Below, piece after piece: positions 44,250 to 53,130 of a DNA stretch of 64,000 bases (its first letter is position 1; every line of letters starts with the position of its first letter). The stretch is from Pseudobacteriovorax sp. GTDB taxonomy: Bacteria; Bdellovibrionota_B; Oligoflexia; Oligoflexales; Oligoflexaceae. The position numbers and the translations under genes were made by a program. Below the pieces are notes generated by a model. That model was not told the DNA's origin. It saw only the letters and a program-made list of their open reading frames with translations, and ran no database searches. The stretch lies in NCBI GenBank assembly GCA_013215145.1, contig JABSRP010000013.1, positions 62,001-126,000 on the forward strand, in the 5' to 3' direction.

Positions 44250-44791
44250 TTCTCTCCTGAATCTTCAAAATTAGAAATCTGTGTTTCGACTTTCTGTATC
44301 CTATTCTGCAAGGTCTCAATTTCATTTTGATATCGAAACAACTCGTGCAAATGATCGTGAATCTTGAGAAGATTGGCCACCCTTATTGGAATAGAGTCTG
44401 TATGATGAGGGTGTAAAATATCAAAATACCAGTTGTTGTCGGCGAATGTATGAAGCGATTGAGATGATTCTGCAAATGAAATTTCCGTAACAATAATACA
44501 AGGGGTCCATATACTGTTTTGGCGTATTATGCGCTTGTTTAGGCCCTTCAACCAGTCGTGAAATATATCTTCATCGATTGCTGTTGCCGCTACTATCAGG
44601 AGATCACAAGGTTGAAAATTCTCATCTTCCAGGCTTACTAGATTGACTAAATCAAAATCCGGTAAGAAGCTCAAGTGTCTTTCGAAATTTATTTTTGACG
44701 AGTCAGTAAACTTTTTCTCTGCATCCCAATAGCATATCCGGCGTTTGCGATAGATATTAGATAAGTCCTTATCCAAAGTTGCATTCTCCAA
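44246..44791 (-). CDS. Receiver-like domain with C-terminal coiled coil (no phospho-acceptor)
   Basis: A 181-residue protein. Residues ~15-140 alternate strands and helices in the manner of a response-regulator receiver, with a CDLLIVAATAID segment where the phospho-acceptor Asp would be but is Ala. Residues 138-175 form a coiled coil (heptads in ELFRYQNEIETLQNRIQKVE), suggesting dimerisation. The fold assignment is by pattern only. The start is TTG at 44791 with no good Shine-Dalgarno sequence. It heads the leftward operon that continues to the redox-dead thioredoxin and rnhB. Confidence 0.6.
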   Translation of the reverse strand: MENATLDKDLSNIYRKRRICYWDAEKKFTDSSKINFERHLSFLPDFDLVNLVSLEDENFQPCDLLIVAATAIDEDIFHDWLKGLNKRIIRQNSIWTPCIIVTEISFAESSQSLHTFADNNWYFDILHPHHTDSIPIRVANLLKIHDHLHELFRYQNEIETLQNRIQKVETQISNFEDSGEK

Positions 44792-44856
44792 CGACTCAAA
44801 GATTTTTGCTTGCTATAATAGTTTACCTGATTTCTTTAAATTCAAGGAGACATATA

Positions 44857-45879
44857 ATGGAGGTTACGGCTAAAGTTCCTACTAGAGTCGATTTGGCTGG
44901 CGGCACACTAGACTTGTACCCCCTGTACGAGGTTATGGAGGAATCACCGGTAACCATAAACTTCGGAATTTCTCTTTACGCCAGAGCAACGGTTTCTGAT
45001 AAGACTACAGCTACGGCATTTCACAGTGTCGACCAGTCCGTTGAAGAAGGTTTCAACTGGTCAAATTGTTCGCCTCTCGACAGCCGCCTTCCACTCTTGA
45101 AGGGTATTTTCCTTCGTTTGTGGAAAAAATCTTGGCCTAGCATCCATTTGACAACGCAATGTCAGTCTCCTGCTGGCGCAGGTTTAGGTGGGTCATCAGC
45201 TCTTGGAATCGCAGTGGCCAGCGCATTGAATAGAATGGCTGTAGAAAAAAACTTGATGTCTGCCATGTCTGAACAAGAAATTGTAGATCTTGTTCAAAGT
45301 GTAGAAACCAAAATTATACACTGCCCGGCAGGTGTCCAAGACTATTGGGGCGCCATTCGTGGACGACTAAATGCTCTTTCCTATCAAAACGGTCGAGTAC
45401 ATATAAATACTCTGGACGGTGGATTTATTAATTCCTTAGACAATCGATTGGTGCTTTGCTACTCGGGTGTTTCGAGATCCTCGGGAATTAATAATTGGCA
45501 GATTTTTAAATCAGTTTTCGACCGAGAAGAACGTGCTATTGCGCAATTAAATGAATTGACTCGTCTCAGTCTGCTTGCCTATGAGGCGATTGAGAAAGAG
45601 TCTCTGGACGAACTACTAGAGCATTCGAAATCAGAATGGGACATTAGAAAAAAGCTTTGGCCTGCTGTTGAGACAGAAGAAACAAAACGAATCGATGCCA
45701 TTATTGGTAAAAACACCAAAGGATTTAGTAGGGTGTGTGGCGCCGGTGGCGGGGGGGTTGTTGCGATTTTTGTCCCAACTGAAATGCGAGAGCAGTCGAT
45801 AAAGGATCTCTCAGATGAAGGGTTTCAAGTCCTAGATGGAACGATAGCGCGAGAGGGAATCACGTTTTATGATTGTTAA
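44857..45879 (+). CDS. GHMP-family sugar kinase
   Basis: A 340-residue kinase of the galactokinase/heptokinase/mevalonate-kinase superfamily. TRVDLAGGTLDLYPLY is the substrate-binding N-terminus, PAGAGLGGSSALG the phosphate-binding loop, and GAGGGG near the C-terminus the third motif. The order and AGGTLD signature resemble heptose-7-phosphate kinases (HddA) for LPS or S-layer sugars, but the substrate is not certain. ATG at 44857 has AAGGAGA upstream; the frame stays open further upstream without a good start. It overlaps the transglycosylase gene by 11 bases. Confidence 0.88.
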   Translation: MEVTAKVPTRVDLAGGTLDLYPLYEVMEESPVTINFGISLYARATVSDKTTATAFHSVDQSVEEGFNWSNCSPLDSRLPLLKGIFLRLWKKSWPSIHLTTQCQSPAGAGLGGSSALGIAVASALNRMAVEKNLMSAMSEQEIVDLVQSVETKIIHCPAGVQDYWGAIRGRLNALSYQNGRVHINTLDGGFINSLDNRLVLCYSGVSRSSGINNWQIFKSVFDREERAIAQLNELTRLSLLAYEAIEKESLDELLEHSKSEWDIRKKLWPAVETEETKRIDAIIGKNTKGFSRVCGAGGGGVVAIFVPTEMREQSIKDLSDEGFQVLDGTIAREGITFYDC

Positions 45880-48136
45880 GCATTTGAGGCTGATTGGACC
45901 CCTGCTTCTTCTTTTAATTTCATGTGCAACTCCAAAGAATAGACCCTTGTTGGAGTTTACCCAGCTGCCTTACGACAGCGTCAAACACTCGGATTTTAAA
46001 CGGCAGAAAGCCAATTTTGCATCCATGAAGCAAACTGGTAAATTTGCAAACGTTGAGATTGATGGCTTGCCGACTATTCTCGATGCCATGCATTATCAGC
46101 AACTTAAACAGTTTGATAAGAGTATCAGTTTATGGAAAAAAGCCCTAGTTGAGTCAGAGGATCTGCTCACTGAATTTGTCTTTGAGAGATTGGTGAAAGA
46201 CCTCAATCAGTTCTATGGAAATAAATATGAATTGTCTTCGATTAGCCAATACCTAAAATCCGATACTAGCTTAGGCGAAAGCGATTGGATGAAACAAAAA
46301 ATGGACGATCAAGATAAGTCGTTTGAAACTAAAGTGGCGAAAATTCTTGGTATTCAGCTAGAAGACATCGATATCTTGAAAGATAAGGCAAGAAATGAGG
46401 TGCATTGGGGATCCCTCGGCAAAATCTATTGCTTTTCGAAGCAGTTCTATGATTGGCGAACCCATTATGAACGTTTAGCTGCTGACCCAGGACTAGAATT
46501 TTATTGGCAAGGAATCGTATTTGCTTGTCAAAAAAAATACAGTTTATCGGTCACAATGCTAGAACGTTCTATGGTGAGACTCCTCGAAAATCCGAAAAGC
46601 TACGGTGCATACATATTACATGGTTACCGATCCCTTCTCGAGGGTTATCGATTTCTAGGGGATAGGGAAGCAATTTCCAGAACGTACCTTAGAGTTTCTG
46701 CCTTCGTCAGTGACTTCGAGGGGTCTGCCTCAGAGCTTGGGTATGAAAATCAGTTCGATAGACAATATCACCAAGTGAACTATCAAATTTGGTCTGGTAG
46801 GTATGAAGCTCTTATAGGGCAATATGAATCGGCAAAAACTCAAATCAATGGAGCTCTGATCACGATCAAGAAGTTGGTTCCGAAGATCGATTCATCGCTA
46901 CAGGCTCGTAAATTAAGAGAATTGGAGGCAGAGGCCTATCATGTCTTGTCTTGGCGCATAGCAGTCGAGCAAAAAGAGTATTCAGAAGCAGAGACCTATG
47001 CAATTTCCGGTCTATCGATTCCCAGTTTACCTGATGACTGGATCAATCGATTTCTATGGATGAAAGGCTGGTACCAATACCTTAATGGAAATATTCAGCT
47101 TGCATTTGCGACTTGGTCAAACGATAGGTTGTTAAGTCCGAATCATCGATCTCGAGTTAGAGTAATATTTTGGCTAGCTTACTTAAGCAAAAAACTTGAT
47201 AAGTCTCGCGAGCACGACAAATTCAAAGAACTTTTATTCACCGAGCACGGAGAGTCTTTTTATGCCACCTACGCCAGGGGGCAACTACAATGGAAATTTA
47301 GACGAGCTTTATGGGATGATGTTAACCCGAGCATGCTTCGTTCCTGGGATCTAGATAAAACCAAGATAGACCAAAATCCTTTGTGGAGTCGCCTTTATCA
47401 GAAAAGCTTGCTTCTATTAGAACTTGAAAATAAGCCCTTAGCAGAAGTGTATTTGCATGAGCTAAGTGGTTTGATTGCTCGTTCCGGTACGGCTTTTTAT
47501 GAGGCTCAGATGATTGTGAGTCGATTACTTTTGGTGAACAGCTCTTATTCCGGGAGTTTGATGGCTTCGAGCCGTGCCCGCCAGGTCAATCGAAAACTTC
47601 TTGAGGACTATCCGGAGCAGATTTTCTTATATTATCCTTTTGCCTTTCACAAAGAAGTTGCACTTGGTGCAGAGGAATCAGGGGTGGATGATACAATGAT
47701 CCTTAGCATCATGCGTCAGGAGTCGGGGTTTCGGTCTAAAGCAACTAGTTGGGTGGGAGCAAAGGGCCTCATGCAGCTGATGCCGGCAACGGCGACTAAG
47801 TATGGACTGACTGGCAGCAATGAAATGGAAAAGATCCAGAATCTAGAAGATCCTAAAACTAATCTGAGTATTGCGGCGTCATACCTAAAAGCTCTCAGGA
47901 TTCGTTACCAAGGAAATATGGTTAGCATTGCGGCTGCCTATAACGCAGGGGAATATGTTGTTGACCGTTGGCTCAAACATCGAAGGGTAGGCAGTCAAAT
48001 CGAATGGATTGAGACAATTCCCTTTTCAGAAACTCAGAAATACGTCAAATTGGTATTAAGAAACTATATTATTTACTCCGAACTGTATAAAAATGAGGCG
48101 CATGAGGAGATTTTGTTGCTACCACAGTCGTCATAG
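45869..48136 (+). CDS. Soluble lytic transglycosylase-like lipoprotein
   Basis: A 755-residue lipoprotein (lipobox LLISC, Cys19) that cleaves peptidoglycan. A long helical superhelix (residues ~40-590), as in Slt70, precedes the SLT catalytic domain: MRQESGFRSKATSWVGAKGL with the catalytic Glu618, MQLMPATA and AAYNAGEY. It is larger than Slt70 and, unlike it, lipid-anchored. The N-terminal region is TPR-like in places. It is co-translated with the sugar kinase, which may serve envelope polysaccharide synthesis. Confidence 0.92.
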   Translation: MIVKHLRLIGPLLLLLISCATPKNRPLLEFTQLPYDSVKHSDFKRQKANFASMKQTGKFANVEIDGLPTILDAMHYQQLKQFDKSISLWKKALVESEDLLTEFVFERLVKDLNQFYGNKYELSSISQYLKSDTSLGESDWMKQKMDDQDKSFETKVAKILGIQLEDIDILKDKARNEVHWGSLGKIYCFSKQFYDWRTHYERLAADPGLEFYWQGIVFACQKKYSLSVTMLERSMVRLLENPKSYGAYILHGYRSLLEGYRFLGDREAISRTYLRVSAFVSDFEGSASELGYENQFDRQYHQVNYQIWSGRYEALIGQYESAKTQINGALITIKKLVPKIDSSLQARKLRELEAEAYHVLSWRIAVEQKEYSEAETYAISGLSIPSLPDDWINRFLWMKGWYQYLNGNIQLAFATWSNDRLLSPNHRSRVRVIFWLAYLSKKLDKSREHDKFKELLFTEHGESFYATYARGQLQWKFRRALWDDVNPSMLRSWDLDKTKIDQNPLWSRLYQKSLLLLELENKPLAEVYLHELSGLIARSGTAFYEAQMIVSRLLLVNSSYSGSLMASSRARQVNRKLLEDYPEQIFLYYPFAFHKEVALGAEESGVDDTMILSIMRQESGFRSKATSWVGAKGLMQLMPATATKYGLTGSNEMEKIQNLEDPKTNLSIAASYLKALRIRYQGNMVSIAAAYNAGEYVVDRWLKHRRVGSQIEWIETIPFSETQKYVKLVLRNYIIYSELYKNEAHEEILLLPQSS

Positions 48137-48232
48137 CAGAGCCGATTTCTCTTTGTATTCGTCTATTCCCATGGTAAAAACTGTGTTTGACTATATTGAA
48201 TATGAGCTATATCCAAAAGCCGGAGTGTTAGA

Positions 48233-48376
48233 ATGAGTAGTAAGGAAATCGCAGAGAAAAATAGCCGAGAATCCCGTGGTTGGTACACTCTCGCGTTTAT
48301 GATGGTACTTTTCCCAGTGTTATTTTTCCTTTGCGTTTGGGCACCTATGTGGTTTGCTGATACCACACCTTACTAA
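48233..48376 (+). CDS. 47-residue single-pass membrane protein
   Basis: A short gene from ATG 48233 to TAA 48376 with GGAG seven bases upstream. The first 16 residues are polar (SSKEIAEKNSRESRGW), then a hydrophobic helix of about 23 residues (TLAFMMVLFPVLFFLCVW) and a short tail. It lies just before heme-O synthase, so it may belong to a cytochrome oxidase or heme-insertion step. No known family is recognised; the strong ribosome-binding site and clean membrane helix support that it is real. Confidence 0.6.
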   Translation: MSSKEIAEKNSRESRGWYTLAFMMVLFPVLFFLCVWAPMWFADTTPY

Positions 48377-48445
48377 GTGGAAAACTTGCTTTATTCAGTT
48401 GCCAGGTATGGTCAGATCAGTGTATGAGTAAGTCTAATTGACAAT

Positions 48446-49393
48446 ATGATCTGGCGTCATTCTAATGCCGGAACAGAATGGTATTCGCATATGTCCTTTC
48501 AAAATATTGGTTTGGCTAGTGCCTTAGGGCTTCGGGCTCAGGCTTTGTTTTCCATGACAAAGCCCACGATCTCTCTTCTGGTTATCGTGACGATGGTACC
48601 CTCGCTTTTGATTTCGTCGGGAGGAGCACTAGATTTAAGTGTTGCTCTTATTGCGCTGTTTGGAACCTTCGCTGCCTCTGCGTCAGCTGGGATTTTTAAC
48701 CACTTAGTGGACTCCGATTTAGACCACAATATGGAGAGGACGAGAAAAAGGCCTTTGCAGGCCGGAGTCGTCAACAACCGTAGTGCGTTTGTTGCCGCAA
48801 CTAGCTTGGCAGTTTTATCTTTTTGGCTTCTTTTTCATTTCACGACACCATTGGCAGCTCTGATCGCTCTTGCAGCTAATGTCTTCTACGTTGTGTTTTA
48901 TACTATGTATTTAAAGAAGAGGACTATCCAAAATATTGTCATTGGAGGTGCTGCTGGCGCCGTTGGCCCAATGATTGGATCAGCTGCTGTCACAGGTCGT
49001 GTTGATCTTCTTGCGTGCATCCTTTTTCTGATTATTTTTCTATGGACACCTCCTCATTTTTGGGCGCTGGCGATCAAATATCGAGACGATTATGCTCGAG
49101 CTAACATCCCTATGCTTCCTTCTGTAAAGGGGATTCCAGCGACAACGATCCAGATTTTTATCTATACCCTCACACTCATTCCATCCGTTTTGTTGGTAAG
49201 CTTTATGGGTTACGGTGGAATGATTTATTGGATTCCGACCCTACTTATTACCCTAACGTTTGCTTATTTAGCCTTTCGCTTGCAGGTATCGCAGGACGAA
49301 AAAAAGGCGATGCCTCTATTTATCTTCTCTTGTTTTTATCTCTTCGCTGTCTTTGGTTTTTTGACCCTTGATGCCATGATAAAGATACTATGA
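48446..49393 (+). CDS. ctaB: Heme-O synthase (protoheme IX farnesyltransferase)
   Basis: Inner-membrane UbiA-family prenyltransferase that turns heme b into heme o for cytochrome oxidases. About eight transmembrane helices; the Asp-rich motif DSDLDHNMERTRKRPLQ and the second conserved stretch FWALAIKYRDDYARANIPML are intact. Length 315 is usual. The ATG at 48446 has no clear Shine-Dalgarno sequence; a later ATG at 48491 is the alternative. It overlaps the next gene by four bases. Confidence 0.96.
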   Translation: MIWRHSNAGTEWYSHMSFQNIGLASALGLRAQALFSMTKPTISLLVIVTMVPSLLISSGGALDLSVALIALFGTFAASASAGIFNHLVDSDLDHNMERTRKRPLQAGVVNNRSAFVAATSLAVLSFWLLFHFTTPLAALIALAANVFYVVFYTMYLKKRTIQNIVIGGAAGAVGPMIGSAAVTGRVDLLACILFLIIFLWTPPHFWALAIKYRDDYARANIPMLPSVKGIPATTIQIFIYTLTLIPSVLLVSFMGYGGMIYWIPTLLITLTFAYLAFRLQVSQDEKKAMPLFIFSCFYLFAVFGFLTLDAMIKIL

Positions 49394-50322
49394 CAGTTAG
49401 TATTGCTGTTACTGCAAAGAGCTTTCTAAAGAACTCGGACCTTGTCGATCGATTGATCAAGACTTTTCCTAACTCGAAAATTAGTCTAGCGACTGAAAGT
49501 GACTATGGTTTGCCCCAGGTCAAAGAGTTTTTGATGGGACATGATGTATGGTTGATCGGTCGGGAGGCGGCTAAAAAAGATCTACTTGCTCAGTTACCGG
49601 ACCTGAAACTAGTGACAAAGTATGGCGTTGGTCTCGATAATGTTGATGTTGCTGCTTGTGACAACTTAGGAATCAACGTTTATTATGAACCGGGTATCAA
49701 TAGTCAAGAGGTCGCAGAGCTGACCCTAGCGTTCATGATTTCTTTAGCAAGAAACATTGGGTTGGTTAGCCGCCTATTGAGCCAGGGGCAATGGTTGAAA
49801 AATGGTGGGCATAATTTTAGCGGGAGCACAGTAGGGGTTGTCGGGTTTGGTCATATCGGATCGAAAGTTGCTCGTTTAGCTAAAGCGTTTGGTTGTCATA
49901 TTCTAGTTAACGATGTCAGAGATGTCTCCAAAGACTGCGAAGCCAAGGGTTTTGAGTTTACTGACTATTATTCGCTGCTGGAGCGTTCAGACTTTGTCAC
50001 GTTTCACGTCCCTTTTACCGATAAAACACAAAGGATGCTCAGCGGGGAAGCCCTAAATCGTTTGAAACCCGATGTAAAGATTATCAATACCAGTAGAGGC
50101 GGGGTGATTTGTCAAAAGTCCTTGACAGAAATGCTTGCCAATGAACGGATTGGCGGGTTGGCCTGCGATGTTTTTGAGGTCGAGCCACTTTCAGATAAAA
50201 ACCTGTATTTACAGGGTAAATTTATCGGAACAGCTCATATTGGTGGAAATAGTGTAGAAGCTGTTCAGAAAATGGGCATCAGCGCCATCGCAGGCATTGA
50301 AAAATACCTAGCAAATCGGTAA
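49390..50322 (+). CDS. D-2-hydroxyacid dehydrogenase (phosphoglycerate dehydrogenase-like)
   Basis: A 310-residue NAD-dependent dehydrogenase. The Rossmann motif VGVVGFGHIGSKVA, the catalytic Arg in INTSRGG, the Glu in VFEVEPL and the His in GTAHIGG are all present. The length fits the short D-3-phosphoglycerate or 2-hydroxyacid dehydrogenases without regulatory ACT domain, so it could be SerA-like or another family member. It overlaps heme-O synthase (ATGA), an unexpected partner. Confidence 0.9.
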   Translation: MTVSIAVTAKSFLKNSDLVDRLIKTFPNSKISLATESDYGLPQVKEFLMGHDVWLIGREAAKKDLLAQLPDLKLVTKYGVGLDNVDVAACDNLGINVYYEPGINSQEVAELTLAFMISLARNIGLVSRLLSQGQWLKNGGHNFSGSTVGVVGFGHIGSKVARLAKAFGCHILVNDVRDVSKDCEAKGFEFTDYYSLLERSDFVTFHVPFTDKTQRMLSGEALNRLKPDVKIINTSRGGVICQKSLTEMLANERIGGLACDVFEVEPLSDKNLYLQGKFIGTAHIGGNSVEAVQKMGISAIAGIEKYLANR

Positions 50323-50367
50323 ACATTATAGGTGGTAGATTTCTAATCCTTATCTAGGAGTCGCTTC

Positions 50368-50589
50368 ATGCAAGAACAGATCAAAAAAATTATAGACGCT
50401 GACATTAACCCTATGCTCGAACTTCACGCTGGCGGCTGTGAATTAATTGACTATGAAGACGGAATTGTAACACTTCGATTGTTTGGTGGATGCTCTGGAT
50501 GTCCATCATCGCAAATCACTCTTTTCAATGGTATCGTGCCAATATTAAAAGAGAAAATCCCAGAAGTGGTGGATGTCGTCCTAGCCTAG
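50368..50589 (+). CDS. NifU C-terminal-domain (Nfu) iron-sulfur protein
   Basis: A 73-residue protein equal to one Nfu domain, a carrier that assembles and hands over [4Fe-4S] clusters. The CxxC pair in LFGGCSGCPSS (residues 52-55) is the cluster site. It is as short as the family allows and without the A-type domain of NfuA. AGGAG precedes the ATG. The IscA-like protein at 36.4 kb is the only other cluster-related gene here. Confidence 0.95.
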   Translation: MQEQIKKIIDADINPMLELHAGGCELIDYEDGIVTLRLFGGCSGCPSSQITLFNGIVPILKEKIPEVVDVVLA

Positions 50590-50690
50590 ACGAACAAAAA
50601 AAAGGCCCAATTGATATGGTATGAACCTTGCTTGTAGTGGGTTGTTGAGGGTTGGAGAAACCCTGCTGTCCCTGAATCTTGGAGTGACCC

Positions 50691-50993
50691 ATGTCTGCTG
50701 ATGTTGTTTTTTCTTGTGATTTCGACCCGGAAACGATTAATTCCCTGAGAGATTTGAGAGTGCTGCGCCGAGGGGTACTGGTGTCTCAAATGGAAGAAAT
50801 CGAATCGACCTTGATCCACCTAGTGGACGATGGTTCGATAAAATCCTCTGAGAAGGGTTTGTATAGGTCTCAGGTTTTGGGAGAGATTTCTCACCGACTT
50901 GAGCAACTGGAAGAGCGAATGAAAGATCCGTCTACGTTTTATTCAGATGAGATAGAAATGTATCTGGATCTTTTAGCTGAGCCCAACAGCTAA
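50691..50993 (+). CDS. Small protein of unknown function
   Basis: A 100-residue acidic, helical protein without signal peptide. Residues 30-80 may form two amphipathic helices (MEEIESTLIHLVDDG, ISHRLEQLEERM) ending in an acidic tail. GGAGTG precedes the ATG. It converges with map, overlapping by four bases. I do not recognise a family. Confidence 0.6.
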   Translation: MSADVVFSCDFDPETINSLRDLRVLRRGVLVSQMEEIESTLIHLVDDGSIKSSEKGLYRSQVLGEISHRLEQLEERMKDPSTFYSDEIEMYLDLLAEPNS

Positions 50994-51763
50994 TTGGTAG
51001 GTATATAGTTTTCGCTTACTGTCAGAATTTCAACTTGGCCGTTGCTTCTTATGGCTATTGTATGCTCAAACTGGGCACTTAAAGATCCATCAATAGTAAC
51101 TGCGGTCCAGCGATCCTTTTTTATTTTCGTTTTCCAATGTCCGATGTTGATCATAGGTTCGATGGTGAAGACCATTCCTGGTTCGAAGGGTTTTCCAGTC
51201 CCTGGTTTTCCGTAGTGCATGATTTGAGGATCTTCGTGGAATTTCTTGCCAATACCGTGCCCGACAAACTCTCGAACTACCGAGTACTTATGCTTCTCAG
51301 CGTGCTGCTGAATAGCCGCTCCAATGTCCCCTGTTCGTCCACCAATTTTAACGGCCTCTATTCCCAGCTCCAGGCATTGTTGAGTAATTTCAACGAGTTT
51401 TTTAGCCTCGCGAGATGGCTGACCCACCAGAAACATCCTCGAGGTGTCTCCATGATAACCGTTTACGATAGGTGTTACATCAATATTAATGATATCACCA
51501 TCTTTGAGCTTTGTTTTTGAGCTTGGGATGCCATGGCAAACTACGTCGTTAATACTTGTGCAGATGGATTTCGGAAAACCTTTGTATTTCAAGGGAGCGC
51601 AAATTGCGTTGTGCTTGATCGTGAAGTTGTGGCATAGCTCGTTGAGTTGCTGTGTTGTAATACCAGGTTTTACATGCTCTGCTATCATATCAAGTGTTTT
51701 TGCGGCAAGACCACCTGCCAACTTCATTTCGTCAATTTGTTTGTCTGATTTCAAATAAATCAT
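50990..51763 (-). CDS. map: Methionine aminopeptidase, type I
   Basis: Removes initiator Met after deformylation. The five metal ligands D95, D106, H169, E202 and E233 are all visible (INIDVTP, GDTSRMF, FVGHGIG, FTIEPM, QFEHTIAI), as is H78. Length 257 and lack of an insertion mark type I. It stands alone on the minus strand. Confidence 0.98.
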   Translation of the reverse strand: MIYLKSDKQIDEMKLAGGLAAKTLDMIAEHVKPGITTQQLNELCHNFTIKHNAICAPLKYKGFPKSICTSINDVVCHGIPSSKTKLKDGDIINIDVTPIVNGYHGDTSRMFLVGQPSREAKKLVEITQQCLELGIEAVKIGGRTGDIGAAIQQHAEKHKYSVVREFVGHGIGKKFHEDPQIMHYGKPGTGKPFEPGMVFTIEPMINIGHWKTKIKKDRWTAVTIDGSLSAQFEHTIAIRSNGQVEILTVSENYIPTN

Positions 51764-51844
51764 CTTCCCTCACATGCATCATTATATTTGATATTGTGCT
51801 AACTTGGCTACTGAACGAAGTGCACAGAACCTGTGGATGGAAAT

Positions 51845-52957
51845 ATGCGAGACCATAGACCAGTAGACGTCATAGTGATTGGCTCAGGAATAACTGGCAC
51901 ATCTTGTTCCTATCATTTGAGACGCTTAGGCTACAAGACTAAAATGATCTCAAGTCCATTGGTTCGTAGGTCCACCCCCGAAGGTAAGGCGATAGCTTGT
52001 GCCGGAACCTCGGATCTGATAACTCGAATGAGTGATGCAAGAGGGGTTGATTTTGCAGAAAAGATCTGGGCCTATTACGGTCGGGCCATGACTCACCTAT
52101 TATCCTACCTGCAAGAAAAGGGGATTCCGGTGGTCCAAGGGGGTCGGTATTACTTCTCTAAAGACGCTTTGGAGCAGTCCGAGCATGATGCCGCTTTGGT
52201 CCATGCTGCTTTTTCGAGCGCTTCGATAGCCACCCCAAAATTAGCGCTGGCAGCCATACAACAAGAACCTAAAACGTTATGTTTCGATATTGATCATTTG
52301 CTCACATCGCTTTGCGAGGGTGAGGAGGTGATATCCGATCATGTTTGTAATATCTCACAAACAGATGGAGGCACTTTGTGCATTGAAACACAGGGGAACC
52401 AATACACCTCTGAAATGGTTGTGCTAGCGGCGCATGCAGCCATAGGTGACTTTGATTGTCTTCCAGATGGAAGTTTGGTCCCTTATGAAGATCAGGCCAT
52501 ATTATTGGAATCAAGACTCCCTAGCCCCTATCATGTGCTGGGTAACTATTATTCCTGGAAACATAATCATTTTTGGGTGCAAGTAATTGGTGAGAGATTA
52601 TTGAGGGTTGGTGGCGCAAGGTTTTTGCGAGATCGAGCTGGGATTGGGGGTCATCAGTTGACGATCCACAAGAAATCGGCGGATTTAGTTTGTCAGTCGG
52701 TACAAGATATGTTTGCTTGCGATATCGGGGCAATCTCGATAGTACCTACGGTAGGATGCCTCCCTTGTGATGAGGTAGCTGTCATCGGGCCAAGCACCCT
52801 CAATGATAGAATTCTTCTAGCTACCGGCTTCGGCTCGGTTGGTTTGTCAGGTGGATTCGAGGCCGGACGATGCCTAGCGCAGATGGTGGATTCGGGTGTT
52901 TCCTCTGACTTACCCCGTGAATTCTGGCCGGAACGACTACGACACTTTGGAGGTTAA
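51845..52957 (+). CDS. FAD-dependent amino-acid oxidase-like protein (DadA/DAO family)
   Basis: A 370-residue flavoprotein. The dinucleotide motif IVIGSGITGTSCSYHL near the N-terminus and GFGSVGLSGGFEAGR at the C-terminus are typical of DAO/DadA enzymes that oxidise amino acids or sarcosine. The exact substrate cannot be read. Length is slightly short for DadA (~430). ATG 51845 is chosen; a GTG four codons earlier is possible. yacG follows after two bases. Confidence 0.85.
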   Translation: MRDHRPVDVIVIGSGITGTSCSYHLRRLGYKTKMISSPLVRRSTPEGKAIACAGTSDLITRMSDARGVDFAEKIWAYYGRAMTHLLSYLQEKGIPVVQGGRYYFSKDALEQSEHDAALVHAAFSSASIATPKLALAAIQQEPKTLCFDIDHLLTSLCEGEEVISDHVCNISQTDGGTLCIETQGNQYTSEMVVLAAHAAIGDFDCLPDGSLVPYEDQAILLESRLPSPYHVLGNYYSWKHNHFWVQVIGERLLRVGGARFLRDRAGIGGHQLTIHKKSADLVCQSVQDMFACDIGAISIVPTVGCLPCDEVAVIGPSTLNDRILLATGFGSVGLSGGFEAGRCLAQMVDSGVSSDLPREFWPERLRHFGG

Positions 52958-52959
52958 AA

Positions 52960-53130
52960 TTGAAGATTTTGTGTCCAGTCTGTAAATCGCAAACTGTTTT
53001 TTCAAGTGAAAACGAATGGCGACCATTCTGCAGTGAGCGATGCTCACTGATTGATATGGGAGCATGGGCCACCGATGAATACAGTATCAAGGGGTCTGAG
53101 TATGCAAGCGATGATGATACGGATTTTTGA
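52960..53130 (+). CDS. yacG: YacG-type DNA gyrase inhibitor zinc-finger protein
   Basis: A 56-residue protein from TTG 52960 with GGAGG seven bases upstream. C5-x2-C8 and C24-x3-C28 form the YacG zinc finger (ILCPVCKS ... FCSERCSLIDMGAWA), and the tail is acidic. E. coli YacG binds the GyrB C-terminus and inhibits gyrase. It lies two bases after the oxidase gene and its end overlaps the converging gene by 44 bases. It is short and starts at TTG, so it is easily missed. Confidence 0.9.
   Translation: MKILCPVCKSQTVFSSENEWRPFCSERCSLIDMGAWATDEYSIKGSEYASDDDTDF

Noticed and set aside
44779-44856. Upstream extension of the GHMP kinase
   Set aside because: The frame is open from a TTG at 44779, but only the ATG at 44857 has a strong Shine-Dalgarno sequence and gives the family N-terminus.
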